Positions 10,290-20,000 of a DNA stretch of 64,000 bases are shown here, piece after piece. The notes under the pieces were generated by a model, which saw nothing but the letters and a program-made list of their open reading frames with translations, was not told the DNA's origin and did not search any database. The position numbers and the translations under genes are program-made. Source of the DNA: Arion vulgaris (Eukaryota; Mollusca; Gastropoda; Stylommatophora; Arionidae); NCBI GenBank assembly GCA_020796225.1, contig CM036775.1, positions 9,284,671-9,348,670 on the forward strand. The letters run 5' to 3'. Every line of letters begins with the position of its first letter. Within the stretch, counting starts at the first letter, position 1.

Positions 10290-10810
10290 GTGTGCTGTTT
10301 AGTCTGCTGATGGGATCGTGTAGGTGTTTGCTGTTTAGTCTGTTAATGGGATCTTGTATGTGTTTTCTGTTTAGTCTGCTGATGGAATCTTGTAGGTGTT
10401 TGCTGTTTAGCCCTGCTGAATGGGATCTTGTAGTGTTTTCTGTTTAGTCTGCTGATGGGATCTTGTAGGTGTTTGCTGTGGTTGTTCCTGCACATCTTTG
10501 TGTTTTTGTTGTTCATGGAATCTTGATTTCTGTTATTTGACACTTGGATCTGTGTTGTGCATTTTAGTCCTGCTATGGGATCTTGTAGGTGTTTTCTGTT
10601 TAGTCTGCTGATGGGATCTTGTGGGTGTTTGCTGTGGGTTTGTTGCCTCCACAACTCTTTGTATTTTGTTTGATATGCTTCTTGATTTCTGGTAGTGACA
10701 CTTGGCATTCGTGTTGTAGCAATTTTGTTCCCTCCTTAGCCATCTTGTCTGCTATCTCCTGGTACGCCACAGTGGGCTGGTATCCACTGAAGAATAAATT
10801 GATTGTATTA
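10290..10810 (-). mobile_element. RNase-H-type LINE with internal tandem repeat
   Basis: The minus strand matches the LINE at 40098-40620 (QQTHSKHPQDPISRLNRK). The codons for HPQDPISRLNRK are repeated about eight to nine times between 10300 and 10650 as a unit of about 35-36 bp, with some indels. The upstream part (10650-10810, minus) encodes the region just after the RNase H PAHCG motif. Confidence 0.7.
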
Positions 10811-11139
10811 TGAGAGTTTATTTAGCTGTAGTGTCAGCTCTCTCTCTCTCCATATTATCTTATGGTTCCCTTTGTGGTGGTCTGCAGGACTGACATGCAG
10901 TCGCAAAGGAAGACAAGTTTGTCGTTTTGTATGTTTCCTTGTTGCAGTATTTTTGTGGCATCGACAATTGCCTGTTTCTCAGCTCTAGAAGTTGTTGAGA
11001 GTTCTCCGGTGGCTCACTTGAATTTTTTATTGTGATGCCATCTCGAAGTATAATGATGGCTTCAACCCCTACTTTCCTCTGATTAATTAAATATAATTAG
11101 GTTGTACACAATATTAAAATTTAACTTGCCAGATAGTAC

Positions 11140-11321
11140 CTATGATCAGAAAATTCAAAACGGGAATATACAGATTGTTGTTGGTAGCTTGGCCTTGAGA
11201 CGACAGCTACTGTCTCTGTTACTTTATCAATTGCTATCACCATCTTGGATGGACAGTCAGATGACCTGCTTGACCAATTGAATGATGACTGTGTCTGGCT
11301 GGATCTCAAACTGCAAGGTGG
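11140..11321 (-). CDS. Penultimate coding exon of the 6629-7232 gene
   Basis: Bounded by an acceptor (TTGTTGTTACAG) and a donor (CATAG|GTACTA). In the frame that joins the next exon in phase it reads CPSKMVIAIDKVTETVAVVS, then RPSYQQQSVYSRFEFSDHR. Splicing at CAT AG|A CGT continues as RRHKEEINF. The first third of the exon reads more convincingly in another frame (TLQFEIQPDTVIIQLVKQ, alternating like beta strands), which would need a +1 shift before the TGA of that frame. So either this copy has a one-base insertion or one of the readings is chance. No family is recognised. More exons must lie further upstream on the minus strand. Confidence 0.55.
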
Positions 11322-11479
11322 CTGTAACAACAAGTTCACACATTAACTACCAAATTCCACAGCATGTTCTATGGTTTTTTTTCAGAGACAAGTTAGCTGT
11401 AAATTTACATCAACTTATTTTTATAGTTACCAGATCGCAATCTATTATTTAACAATATTTAGCTTGTGATAAGGGTTTT

Positions 11480-12600
11480 TCTTCTTCTTTGCGATCGCTT
11501 TTTTGATTATTATACCGTTAGACGCGTTCTTATGATGTAATCGACTGTTGTCTGGAGCTCATCTCTAGTGCCATGTAGTTTTGAATGTAGTGTTGTGTTA
11601 TAGGGCCAGCATTCCTTTCTTGGGAGGACATACAGGGGCAGTCTTGCAGGACATGTTCTGTGGTTTGTTCAGCGGAGCCACAGGGGCACAGAGGGTTGGG
11701 GACAATCGCAGCCTGTGTAGGTGTTTGTTCAGTCTGTTATGACCTATCCTGAGTCGGAAGATGATAGTCTGTCCTTGTCTGTCAAGTGTGTGCAGAGTGA
11801 TAAGGGTTTGATTAACTGATTGATAGGACCATCATCAGTGCACTTCAGTGAGTAGCCATGTGTGCTCTGATCTCTTTCTTACACAGAAAGATCTCAGCAG
11901 CAGTGCACAAACTCTGTAGCACTGGCAAAAATCCCCAATGTAATTTAGAAGATGGTGAAAATATTTTGTAGGAATTTTTATTTTAAAAAAAAGGTTTTTC
12001 TAATGAATTTTGCCTGGACAGCGACTTTCCAGTCTGCACTTCTTGATTTTGAACTTCCAATGGTTCTTTAACAGGCTTAACTTGAACACGGGATCTAGTT
12101 TAGTCGTCTCTTTTTCTCTAACCAGGACTGGAAGTTTTCACTCTACAGTTCTGATTGTTCGAGTGGAAGACTAGTGTAAAGGGTATTATGAACAGATGGG
12201 TGTGGTGGGAGGAGTTCTTGTCTAGCTTTATGTAGTCCAGGACATTCAAGCAAGATATGCTGTACTGTCTCACATGAGTGACTGCACTTTCTACAGTGTG
12301 GTAGGTGTGTGGGGTTTATTCTGTGTAGGTGGTAATTCAGTTCAACATGTCCTGTTCTTAACTGAAAGATAGTGCTTTGATCTTTCTTTGTAGCAGATTT
12401 ATATTGTCCTTGGGGTTTGTCTATTCATCTCTGCATACATGGTATCGTCCGTCTCCAATAGGACTAGGAATTCGATCTCACCTACACTGTGATCAGGGGT
12501 CTCTGGAAAAATACCCCGATGGTTTCACAAGGAGAGCAACAGAATACCTTTGGGATGAGAAGCAAGCAACTAATCTCTACGCCACAGAAACCTTATATAG
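11480..12600 (-). mobile_element. RNase-H LINE tails and R10 repeat, interleaved
   Basis: 11480-11830 and 12130-12430 are minus-strand C-terminal tails of RNase-H LINEs (CAGTCTTGCAGGACATGTTC; CACATGAGTGACTGCACTTT). 11830-12115 and 12443-12600 are two halves of R10, apparently split by the second tail. R10 also occurs at 32400-32700, 35535-35985 and 45940-46265. On its reverse strand it has a tRNA-like GTGGCGTAGAGATTAGGTGC, so R10 may be another SINE. Confidence 0.5.
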
Positions 12601-12699
12601 TAAAAGTAAAAAAAGGAACCAGTATTCATACCATATGGTATACTGGATAATACAGTGATAGTCCACATTTTTTTAAAGCAACATGCAAATAATGATGTT

Positions 12700-12985
12700 G
12701 GCGTCTGTAGCTTAAGCGGAAGTGAGCTCGATCACAACCCAAGTGTACCTTGTTTAAACTCTGGAATCCCTGAGGTTTCAAAGCGACAATTGACCTTGGG
12801 TGACCTAGTCTCTAGTGCGCTTCAACTCAGAAAAACCACAGTTCCCAGATTTACTGGTATCAGTGAACGGCCAATGGTTTACAATGCCATAATGAGAGCC
12901 GAAGCTTTAGCAAGTGCTTTGGGTCGAAAAACAAAAAACTCTGTGGCTGGCAGATTGGAAAGAAAGTTTATGTGGGATTTTTAAG
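12700..12985 (+). mobile_element. SINE-4 head and adjoining degenerate sequence
   Basis: The head GTCTGTAGCTTAAGCGG...GAGCTCGATCACAACCCAAG matches the fuller SINE-4 at 24775-25035. The B box is mutated. The rest of the interval is open but unrecognised. Confidence 0.55.
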
Positions 12986-12989
12986 TAGG

Positions 12990-13345
12990 GTAAAAAAAAA
13001 AAATGGACCGCTACAGAAAGATCCTACGAATACCATGGACAGAAAAAAGAAAGAACACTGATGCCTGAAAGAACTAAATGTTAAAGAGAATTGGCTGATA
13101 AACAACATACTATACAGAAAATTACATACTTTGGTCACATCAAGCGTCAAGATGGCCTGGAAAGAAAATACTAGAGGGAGGGTCCCAGGACGCAGAGGCA
13201 GACCAAGAAGAAGATGGCTACAAGATATTAAAGAAACCATGAACATGACCATCGACGAAGTGGGTGAACTGGCAAGAGACAGAGTGAATTTCAGATGTGC
13301 TGCAAAGAGAGCAACGTCTTATAAAGGATACGCACCTTGATGATG
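12990..13345 (+). mobile_element. LINE-H 3' fragment
   Basis: Frameshifted ORF2 tail: RKILRIPWTEKRKN, ENYILWSHQASRW-like, GRRGRPRRRWLQDIKETMNM, then a GATGATGAG tail. Copies lie at 34380-34735 and 36395-36592 (plus). Confidence 0.7.
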
Positions 13346-13490
13346 AGAAAATGGACTCCATTGCTCAGAAAACAATGCAAACTACTGAACGTATAAGTAG
13401 TGCTTAGCAAATCAATGACTCGTTTACTGTGGTTGATGGTGACGTTCTGTAAAGGATACGACACGATTTTCACATGATGATGATGTCAAC
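13340..13490 (+). mobile_element. SINE-4/5 3' part
   Basis: AACGACTCGTTTACTGTGG-type body followed by TGTAAAGGATACGACACGAT and ATTTTCA. The same 3' part is present at 16515-16621, 24900-25035 and 45520-45660. Confidence 0.55.
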
Positions 13491-13534
13491 ATCACACCGG
13501 TCGTGTTTACGTGATTTTGTGTTATCTAGCTAAG

Positions 13535-13575
13535 GTTGGGTCAGACTGATAAAGACCTACGGTCGAAACATCGAG
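13535..13575 (+). other. Hammerhead-like hairpin motif
   Basis: CTGATAAAGACCTACGGTCG followed by AAAC: a CUGANGA-like box, a short GACC/GGUC stem with a three-base loop, then GAAAC. In a working hammerhead ribozyme the box is CUGANGA; here the conserved G is A, so I expect it to be inactive. A similar order of motifs occurs in the foldback element at 16622-16844 (minus). Confidence 0.3.
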
Positions 13576-13634
13576 TGTTATCATTTTTCATATTTAATCA
13601 TTTATTGTTCCTTGCTTATGTAATACTTTATTTT

Positions 13635-13848
13635 TCGAACATGTAATGAGAAGGGGAGGCTTAGAACACATTGTGACAACCGGTAAAATAGAAGGCAGAG
13701 GAAGACAAAGAGAAAATGTTGGACAGCTTGACTTCTTGGCACGGAAGAGTGTCCATATCTGAGGTGATAGCAAACACCAGGGACATATATTTGTAAAGAT
13801 CCATGATCGCCTACGCCGCCGGCAAGGCACCTGATGATGATGAGCATA
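13635..13848 (+). mobile_element. LINE-J 3' fragment
   Basis: AGGGGAGGCTTAGAACACAT ... CAACCGGTAAAATAGAAGGC ... ACCTGATGATGATGAGC. The same tail lies at 53310-53515 (plus) and 23545-24095 (minus). ORF2 C-terminal reading GRGRQRENVGQLDF. Confidence 0.65.
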
Positions 13849-14454
13849 ATACTGTAACACACTTGGCTCTGTCCGTATCGTCCGTTTTCTTACCGCAGTA
13901 TTACCGCAGCCTCCACACGGTTTTCACCAGATCTGATCTCATCCGGTCTGACCACCTCAGATCGGTAGATTTCCGTACATCGTCTGACTATCGTTACGGT
14001 CGGAAAACAACACTTCAACTTTGGAACTTAATCATGAGACCACATGCCTATGACGCAAGTTAACTAGCCGCTACGCTATCGCGTCTATCGATCTGACCTA
14101 CGATAGAGAGTCATTTCAAACGACTGTTATTGTGGCAAATTTATTGCACATGACAACAAACAGAGTCTAAGGCGAAGCGTTGATTTGATTACATCGGGTT
14201 TCTCCATATAGTTTCGTCTCTCACGCTAGAAATGGCACGCAACATGTTGAGAGTGTTGCACGAACTCCGTAGATCCAGCAACAATCATGGCCCTTTCACT
14301 TCGTAATTGTTTTGTTACTCTTGTAGGTCTGCTCATTTATATAGAAATATATACTGAATTATTCAATATAATGACTTTGTATCGTCTTAAAATGTACAGC
14401 GAGTCAGTCCATAGGCTGAGAAGGGGTAGGATCTCCGGAAAGATCGTGCATGTG

Positions 14455-14690
14455 ACTCGGTCCATAATCTTCTTCTTCGAACGATCCATATCGACCACCT
14501 GTCAACCACTCTGTGATTTGTATGTGATCTGAGCCTTGGATCGATGTACTTTGTGCCAGTTATGCGCATAAAAGTAGACCAGCACATATTTCTGTGACGT
14601 TTTTCATTTACTAGGTAGCTTCCCAGGTCCTACATTAGTCGCTTCTTACGATATGCATTGTAGGTAGATGTGTTACTATTCTTTGCTTTA
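14455..14690 (-). mobile_element. SINE-2
   Basis: Minus-strand copy from TTCTTCTTCGAACGATCCAT to TGTTACTATTCTTTGC; the 5' head is truncated. Confidence 0.7.
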
Positions 14691-14724
14691 AAAAAAACCG
14701 CGTTAAAGACACTATTAAAGTGTC

Positions 14725-14905
14725 TCTGAAATGCTTCGATATAGACACCACTTGCTGGGAATCCTTTACGCTTGAATGCCAAATGTGGCGCTGTAAAAAC
14801 ACAAAAGGAACCCGCATATCTGGAATCGTCGTGCCGTTGGTACAGAGAAAACGAGCTGCATGAAAAGACAACACACAACACCCACATGTCTAACCTTGAT
14901 CATGT
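14725..14905 (+). repeat. Repeat R13
   Basis: Shares CAACACCCACATGTCTAACC and the upstream GCCAAATGTGGCGCTGTAA block with an inverted copy at 19080-19290. Class not recognised. Confidence 0.5.
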
Positions 14906-15099
14906 ATGCCCCACCTGTGGTAGGGATTGTGTTCTAGGATTGAACTTGTCACCTTCGAACACACCAGAGAGGTGCAGCAGCACACATCTAAGGCTGTTGT
15001 CAGCATCGCTTGCGATGAACGGCTATTATTATTCTTTGCATCCCCTGTGGCCCCAGGCAACATACGGGCAGGTCCGGATTCGAATCTAAGTTCTAAGTT

Positions 15100-15332
15100 A
15101 ACTGCATATCCTCTACAGGACTTTGCGAATCAACCCCAGCTTTTAACGCTGTTTGTGATTTTCTAGGCATTATTACGTTCAGTAGTTTGCCATTGCTTTC
15201 TGAACGGGTGGTGCCATCGTCCTTTTGTTAAAATCCACGCGAAACAATTTGCAACCAAATTGTCCGCAGCGTGGTTCGAACTCAGAACGTCGAGATTAAT
15301 AGACCAAGTCACTAACCCCTAGGCCACAGCAA
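15100..15332 (-). mobile_element. SINE-5 (tRNA-derived)
   Basis: The reverse strand begins GGCCTAGGGGTTAGTGACTT (A box) and carries GAGTTCGAACCACGC (B box). The body ends at the GTAGAGGATATGCAGTT side. The other minus copy is at 54403-54626, with TSD and poly(A). Confidence 0.75.
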
Positions 15333-15723
15333 AACGCCAGGCAAACGTCTTGAATACTTCGCCATTCAGACCTCAAAACAAGCACAGAACAGGCTACTAA
15401 ATAATAATACATCATCTATACATACACGCACGGACAAACACACTAACACCGACATCATATGTCGACCATTATTGATCTCTAAACTGCAGCTGATAGCAAT
15501 CGAGATTTGGTTGGTAGCCAGGGCGAGCTTAGTGGCAATGATATTTTCATATCTAAGTATTAAGTCATCTAAAACAGTGGTTACCAACATTTTGAGACCG
15601 GCCCCAGTTGATAAATATTGACACTGCCACAATGTCCACATCTGATCTATTTACATTGTGACAATTTTATTTTCGGTAATGTGTATAGCTCACACAAATA
15701 CCGTCGCACTAGTCTATATATAG

Positions 15724-15850
15724 CGGGTGGGAGCGGTAGCGTTAAGCGGTAGTCAGCTGGATCACAACCCAACCGTACCTGGTTAAAACTCAGCGGCAGA
15801 CACTTTGGAAGCAAATTTATTCGCATGGAATTTTATGAACGATAAAACAC
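15724..15850 (+). mobile_element. SINE-4, 5' part
   Basis: Contains GTAGCGTTAAGCGGTAGTCA, ATCACAACCCAACCGTACC and a TTTATTCGCATGGAATTTTA part matching SINE-4. Confidence 0.55.
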
Positions 15851-15947
15851 AGACCTCACCGTCGTCCGAGTGGTTACAAGGGCCCAAATTTGGGATTTAC
15901 AGAATATAATCACTGTTACCAGCCACGCATGTCGTAAGAGGCGACTA

Positions 15948-16074
15948 AACACGTAATTACAAAGTACTGTAGTTTGTCATTGTTTTTGTAATTTGTAAAA
16001 CTACAGTACTTTGTAATTACGTGTTTTGCCAATCAAATAGTTTTACTGCAGTTCCATATATATATACTGAATAA
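15948..16074 (+). mobile_element. Foldback element, short form, with TSD
   Basis: AGAGGCGACTA precedes (15937-15947) and follows (16075-16085) as an 11-bp TSD. The insert contains an inverted repeat (ACGTAATTACAAAGTACTGT and its complement) around a short AT-rich loop. An unpaired tail TTTTGCCAATCAAATAGTTT and more follows on one side only. It is a shorter relative of 16622-16844. Confidence 0.8.
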
Positions 16075-16215
16075 AGAGGCGACTAGGGAGGTTTGGTTGA
16101 AATCAGACGCACATGTCCTAAACGTGTAGAAGTCTATGCGTTTAGGGACCTAACAAATCAATGTGCGACGTATACACGTTCTTGGCAAAGATTAAACATA
16201 TCACAAATACTGATT

Positions 16216-16464
16216 CTTCTTCTTTGCGTTCGTTCTTTACGACCAATTTTAATCACTCTTTGTGATATGTTTATCTTTGCCAAGAACGCGTATACGTTGC
16301 ACATTGGTTTGGTAGGCCCTAAACGCATATACTTCTACACGTTTAGGACATGTGCATCCGATTTCAGCCAAACCTCCTTAGTCGCCTCTTACGACATGCG
16401 TGGTAGGTAACAGTGGTTCTATTTGTTTACACCCCAAATTTGGGCCCCGGTAACCACTCGGGCG
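16216..16464 (-). mobile_element. SINE-1 nested in SINE-1, 13-bp TSD
   Basis: Full 249-bp minus copy flanked by ACAAATACTGATT (16203) and ACAAAGACTGATT (16465). The target lies in the tail region of the older plus-strand SINE-1. Confidence 0.88.
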
Positions 16465-16514
16465 ACAAAGACTGATTAAAATTGGTTGTAAAGAACGAAC
16501 GCAAAGAAAAAGAC

Positions 16515-16880
16515 CTCACAGTTCAGAAAGCAATGGCAAACTACTGAACGTTTAAGTAGTGCCTAGAAAAATTGACAACTCGTTTACTCCGGTTGATGAT
16601 GACGCCCTGTAAATGATATGCAAAACACGTAATCACAAAGTACTGTAGTTTTACAAATTACAAAAACAATGACAAAATACAGCAACGTTTCGACCAACAA
16701 GGCCTTTATCAAGCAAACGAACAACGTTGGTCGAAACGTTGCTGTATTTTGTCATTGTTTTTGTAATTTGTAAAACTACAGTACTGTGTGATTACGTGTT
16801 TTGCCAATCAAATAGTTTTACTGCAGTCTCATCTACTTATTTTGTGTAAATGATATGCCACGATTTTCATTTCCTACCCG
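16515..16880 (+). mobile_element. SINE-5 3' part interrupted by the foldback element
   Basis: 16515-16621 and 16859-16880 are consecutive parts of the SINE-4/5 3' body (GATGACGCCCTGTAAATGAT, then CCACGATTTTCATT). The foldback element 16622-16844 lies between, with its TSD. Confidence 0.7.
16622..16844 (+). mobile_element. Foldback element, long form, possible Penelope-like relative
   Basis: A 14-bp TSD, TGTAAATGATATGC, occurs at 16608-16621 and 16845-16858. Arms of about 75 nt (16623-16698 and 16726-16801) are almost perfect complements around a 27-nt loop; a one-sided tail TTTTGCCAATCAAATAGTTT follows. On the minus strand the apex reads TTGATAAAGGCC, TTGTT, GGTCGAAACGTTG, a hammerhead-like order. 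No ORF. Variable TSD length argues against a cut-and-paste MITE and fits a retroelement end, such as a Penelope-like pLTR fragment. That class call is inference. Confidence 0.7.
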
Positions 16881-17211
16881 GAAGTACCACAGCGAGTGGA
16901 CGCAGTTACGATGAACGTGTAAACTCAGAGCGTCGTCACTCTTACGAATGAAAGCTGCTCGGAGTTTGTTTCTCTCTCTCTTGCGATCACCGCCCAGACC
17001 GATGTACCAGACTTCCCATAAATTCTATTCATGTGGAAATCTGATTCATGCAGTCTTAGTATTGGTGTGTTTTAAGTCCCATCTTCAGCACCATTTGGAG
17101 CTCTGGCGCTTATCCTTCGGTGATGTGTCCGGTTTCAGCCAGCGTTTACTCGGTTCGCTCTCCGTTCTATAGCCATATAGTGTTTTTTACGGTGTAGAGT
17201 AGCTAGCCCCA

Positions 17212-17560
17212 CGTCTTACCTCATTAGTCGGGGGACTGCCTAGAGTAGTTGATAGTAGCTCGGCCTGCTAGCTGTGAGACGCCTCATAGCTCGGGTTCGA
17301 ACCTACTGTCCGGCATTTGTTCGAGTCCCTGGTCTTACTCAGGACGATAACGTGAGTACCTTTGAAGTCGGAGAAAATCTGCCTGTATGGCGAGGGAATA
17401 CTAATTACGAGTACATTGAGCACACGGCTGCCAGTGTAAAGTAATTTACAATGTGCACGCTGCTGCCATTGTAAGAAATTGGAAAAACAGATTTTCACAC
17501 AAAAATCAGTTTCAGAGATGGAACTTCGTCTGAGTTGAAAGCGACCGAAAAAAAAAAAAC
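17212..17560 (+). mobile_element. SINE-8 (tRNA-derived, poly-A tail)
   Basis: The head has GATAGTAGCTCGGCCTGC and a perfect B box GGGTTCGAACC. The body runs through TACTCAGGACGATAACGTGA and CGGCTGCCAGTGTAAAGTAA and ends in a run of 12 A at 17551. A nearly identical inverted copy lies at 40828-41155. Confidence 0.8.
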
Positions 17561-17650
17561 CTCATCAATCGCCTCTAACAACATGCGTGGCAGATAACAG
17601 TGGTTCTATTCTTTACAAACCAATTTGGGCCCTGGTAACCACTCGGGCGG
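17560..17650 (-). mobile_element. SINE-1, truncated
   Basis: Only the SINE 5' half remains (minus): AACAACATGCGTGGCAGATA to GGTAACCACTCGGGCGG. Confidence 0.7.
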
Positions 17651-17751
17651 GAGTTTGTTTAAGTGGGTTTAATTGTGCTATTTGACGTTTTCTTTTACGG
17701 TTTCTACCCTTTTGCCGCGATCCCGTGGGCGCTACACTTTGATCTAATATT

Positions 17752-18003
17752 TCGCCCGCGTGGTGCCGGGGCCCGCAAGGGAAGCAAAGAATAGCACCAC
17801 TGCGACCTACAAAGCATGTCGTAAGAGGCAACTAATGTAGGCACTAGGTATGCTACCCTAGTAAATAAAAAGCAGCGCAGAAATCGGATGTGCTGGCCTA
17901 CTTGTAGGCGCATAACTGGCACAATGTATAATCGCTCTTAGGCTCACATACAAATCACACAGAGTGGATGACAGGTGGTCGATATGGAGCGTTCGAAGAT
18001 CTA
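17752..18003 (+). mobile_element. SINE-2
   Basis: Near full-length: CCGCGTGGTGCCGGGGCCCG ... GCATGTCGTAAGAGGCAACT ... ends TCGATATGGAGCGTTCGAAG. Confidence 0.8.
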
Positions 18004-18089
18004 ATATTTAAATTTTTAATAGGATCCGACCCGGAAGTGCCACAACGGAAGAACCCAGTACTAGTGAACATGAATAGTTTAAATCTCGA

Positions 18090-18365
18090 GCGTCATCTCT
18101 TCTCTCTTCCTCGAATCATGTTTGCCTCACAGCGTCAGGTCAAGAAGAGATTTCCAAAACGGGCCCTTGTATACGCTTCGTATATAGTCTCTTTCGTCGC
18201 CTCTGTTATCTCTGAGGTCCATCTTTGCGTGGCCGGCCTTTTGCTTTATACCCATTGTATCGGAGCAGCATTGCTCATTGAGGTGCACTGCCTGCTGGTA
18301 ATCTGCTTACGTGGCCGAACCATTTAATTTGTTGTTTCTTGATGAAGTCTAGTACTGATGTTTCA
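18090..18365 (-). mobile_element. LINE-C 3' fragment
   Basis: Minus-strand ORF2 tail matching 28855-29100 (CGTGGCCGGCCTTTTGCTTT). 5'-truncated, with stops. Confidence 0.7.
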
Positions 18366-18893
18366 TCAATCTTTCGAAAAAGATCGCTCGGAGTTTGTTT
18401 AAGTGGTTTTATTTCTCATTTGGCGTTTAATGAAGGCTCCCACCCTTTTGCCACGATCAAGTGATTACTACTCTTTGATTTTAGCCAAAATACCGAGAAG
18501 CGATAAATTGTCATATCGACGTTCGGGGTCCATATATCCATCAATTTGGGAACACCTTGATAAGGACATACAAGTTTCAGTTACATGACAAGTATGGGTG
18601 TCTGCTGTCTAAATTATCTTATTCAACAACACCCGGATATTGGATAACAGAAACGGTTGTTAAATTGACACATTGCGTGTACCGAATACGTGTCACTGGG
18701 AAAATTAAGCCTTTCTTACTGGCTCATGTTCTATTTATTGCTCTCCTGTTTAAAAAAAAAAGTGAAACAAGTTATTGTAATAGCCGTCCATCGCAAGTGA
18801 TGATGACAACAGCCTCAGACGTGTGCTGTTGCACCTCTGGTGTGTGCGGAGGTGACTGTAGAGTCAAATCCTCGACACAATCTCATACCACAG

Positions 18894-19056
18894 CAGTGGC
18901 GACTCGTGATCATTTTTGTTGGTGAGGCCAGACAAAACTTTGCGGAAAAAAAATCATGATTTTGGGATAGGTTATATTTTAATTCATAAAACAAATACGT
19001 TACACATTATTTTTGTGGGCCTGGCCCCACTTGCCCCTAATGACGAGCCGCCACTG
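18894..19056. mobile_element. hAT-type MITE, 8-bp TSD TACCACAG
   Basis: Ends CAGTGGCGACTCGTGATCA and TGACGAGCCGCCACTG form terminal inverted repeats. TACCACAG flanks both ends exactly (18886 and 19057). Internal sequence is AT-rich with no ORF. The 8-bp TSD and CAGTGGCGG-type ends are those of hAT non-autonomous elements. Confidence 0.88.
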
Positions 19057-19079
19057 TACCACAGGCATGCCCATAGTTA

Positions 19080-19290
19080 GACAAAATACAACACCCACAT
19101 GTAAAGGGGTTAGACATGTGGGTGTTGTGTGTTTTGTCTTTTCGCGCAGCTCTTTTTAAAAATGCCTCAACGGTATGACGATTATCATGTATGCGATTTC
19201 TTCTTGTGTTGTTACAGCGCCACATTTCGCGATCTTGCGCAAGGAATTCCCAGCACGTGGTGTCTATATCGAAGCTTTTAGGGATGGGAG
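19080..19290 (-). repeat. Repeat R13, with an internal palindrome
   Basis: Inverted copy of 14725-14905. At 19088-19140 ACAACACCCACATGT...ACATGTGGGTGTTGT forms a perfect hairpin around GTAAAGGGGTTAG-like loop sequence. Confidence 0.5.
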
Positions 19291-19315
19291 GATGAGAGGA
19301 ATTTGTCCACCCGCT

Positions 19316-20000
19316 ATTTTTCTTCTACTTCGAAAGCTCCATATCGATTACTTGTTAAACCACTCTTTGTGATTTGTATTGATCTGAGCCTAAGATCGAT
19401 TATACGTTGTGCCAGTTATGTGACTATAAGTAGGCCGGCACATCCGATTTCTGCGACACTTTATTTATGAGGTGGAAGACCCAAGACAACCTGGAGGAGA
19501 ACGATAGAGGAAGAACTGAAGGAAATGAATCATAGCTGGAACACAATACAGAGGAAGGTCATGAATAGAGAAGTGTGGTGTGCGTTTGTTGCTCCCTAAA
19601 CTCAAGGGTATAACAGACTAAAGAAAGAAAGAGAGAGAGAGAGAGAGAATCTTCTTCTTCGCGTTCGTTCTTTACGACCAATTTTAATCACTCTTTGTGA
19701 TATGTTTGATCTTTGTCAAGAACGTGTATACGTTGTACATTGGTTTGGTAGGCCCCTAAACGCATATATTTCTACACGTTTAGGGCGCCTCTTACGACCT
19801 GCGTGGCAGGTAACAGTGGTTCTATTCTTTAGACCCCAAATTTGGGCCACGGTAACCACTCGGGCGAGAGAGTGATTTATGAGGGAAGCCACGACCGACT
19901 CTATTAATAGAGTAGGTCGTGGGAAGCTTCCTATGTCCCTGTCTCTTACGACATGTCTTGTAGGTCGCAGTGTTACCTTCCATTGCTTCTCTTGGCAACA
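19316..20000. mobile_element. SINE-2, LINE-G tail, SINE-1, SINE-2 cluster
   Basis: 19316-19467 is a minus SINE-2 fragment. 19468-19648 is the plus-strand 3' end of LINE-G (GGAAGACCCAAGACAACCTG ... GTGTGCGTTTGTTGCTCCC) with a (GA)n tail. 19649-19866 is a minus SINE-1 with ragged AGAGAGxGAT flanks. 19870-20000 is another minus SINE-2 fragment. Confidence 0.65.

Larger units (their letters stand above)
15862..16511 (+). mobile_element. SINE-1 host copy with two insertions
   Basis: A plus-strand SINE-1 in three pieces: 15862-15947, 16075-16215 and 16465-16511. It is interrupted first by a foldback element (15948-16074) and then by another SINE-1 in opposite orientation (16216-16464). Joining the pieces gives the normal order of SINE-1 landmarks up to the CGAACGCAAAGAAAAAG tail. 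Confidence 0.85.

Noticed and set aside
13803..14063. 86-codon ORF rich in Ser/Arg
   Set aside because: Begins inside the LINE-J tail and runs into unrecognised AT-rich sequence; composition not convincing.
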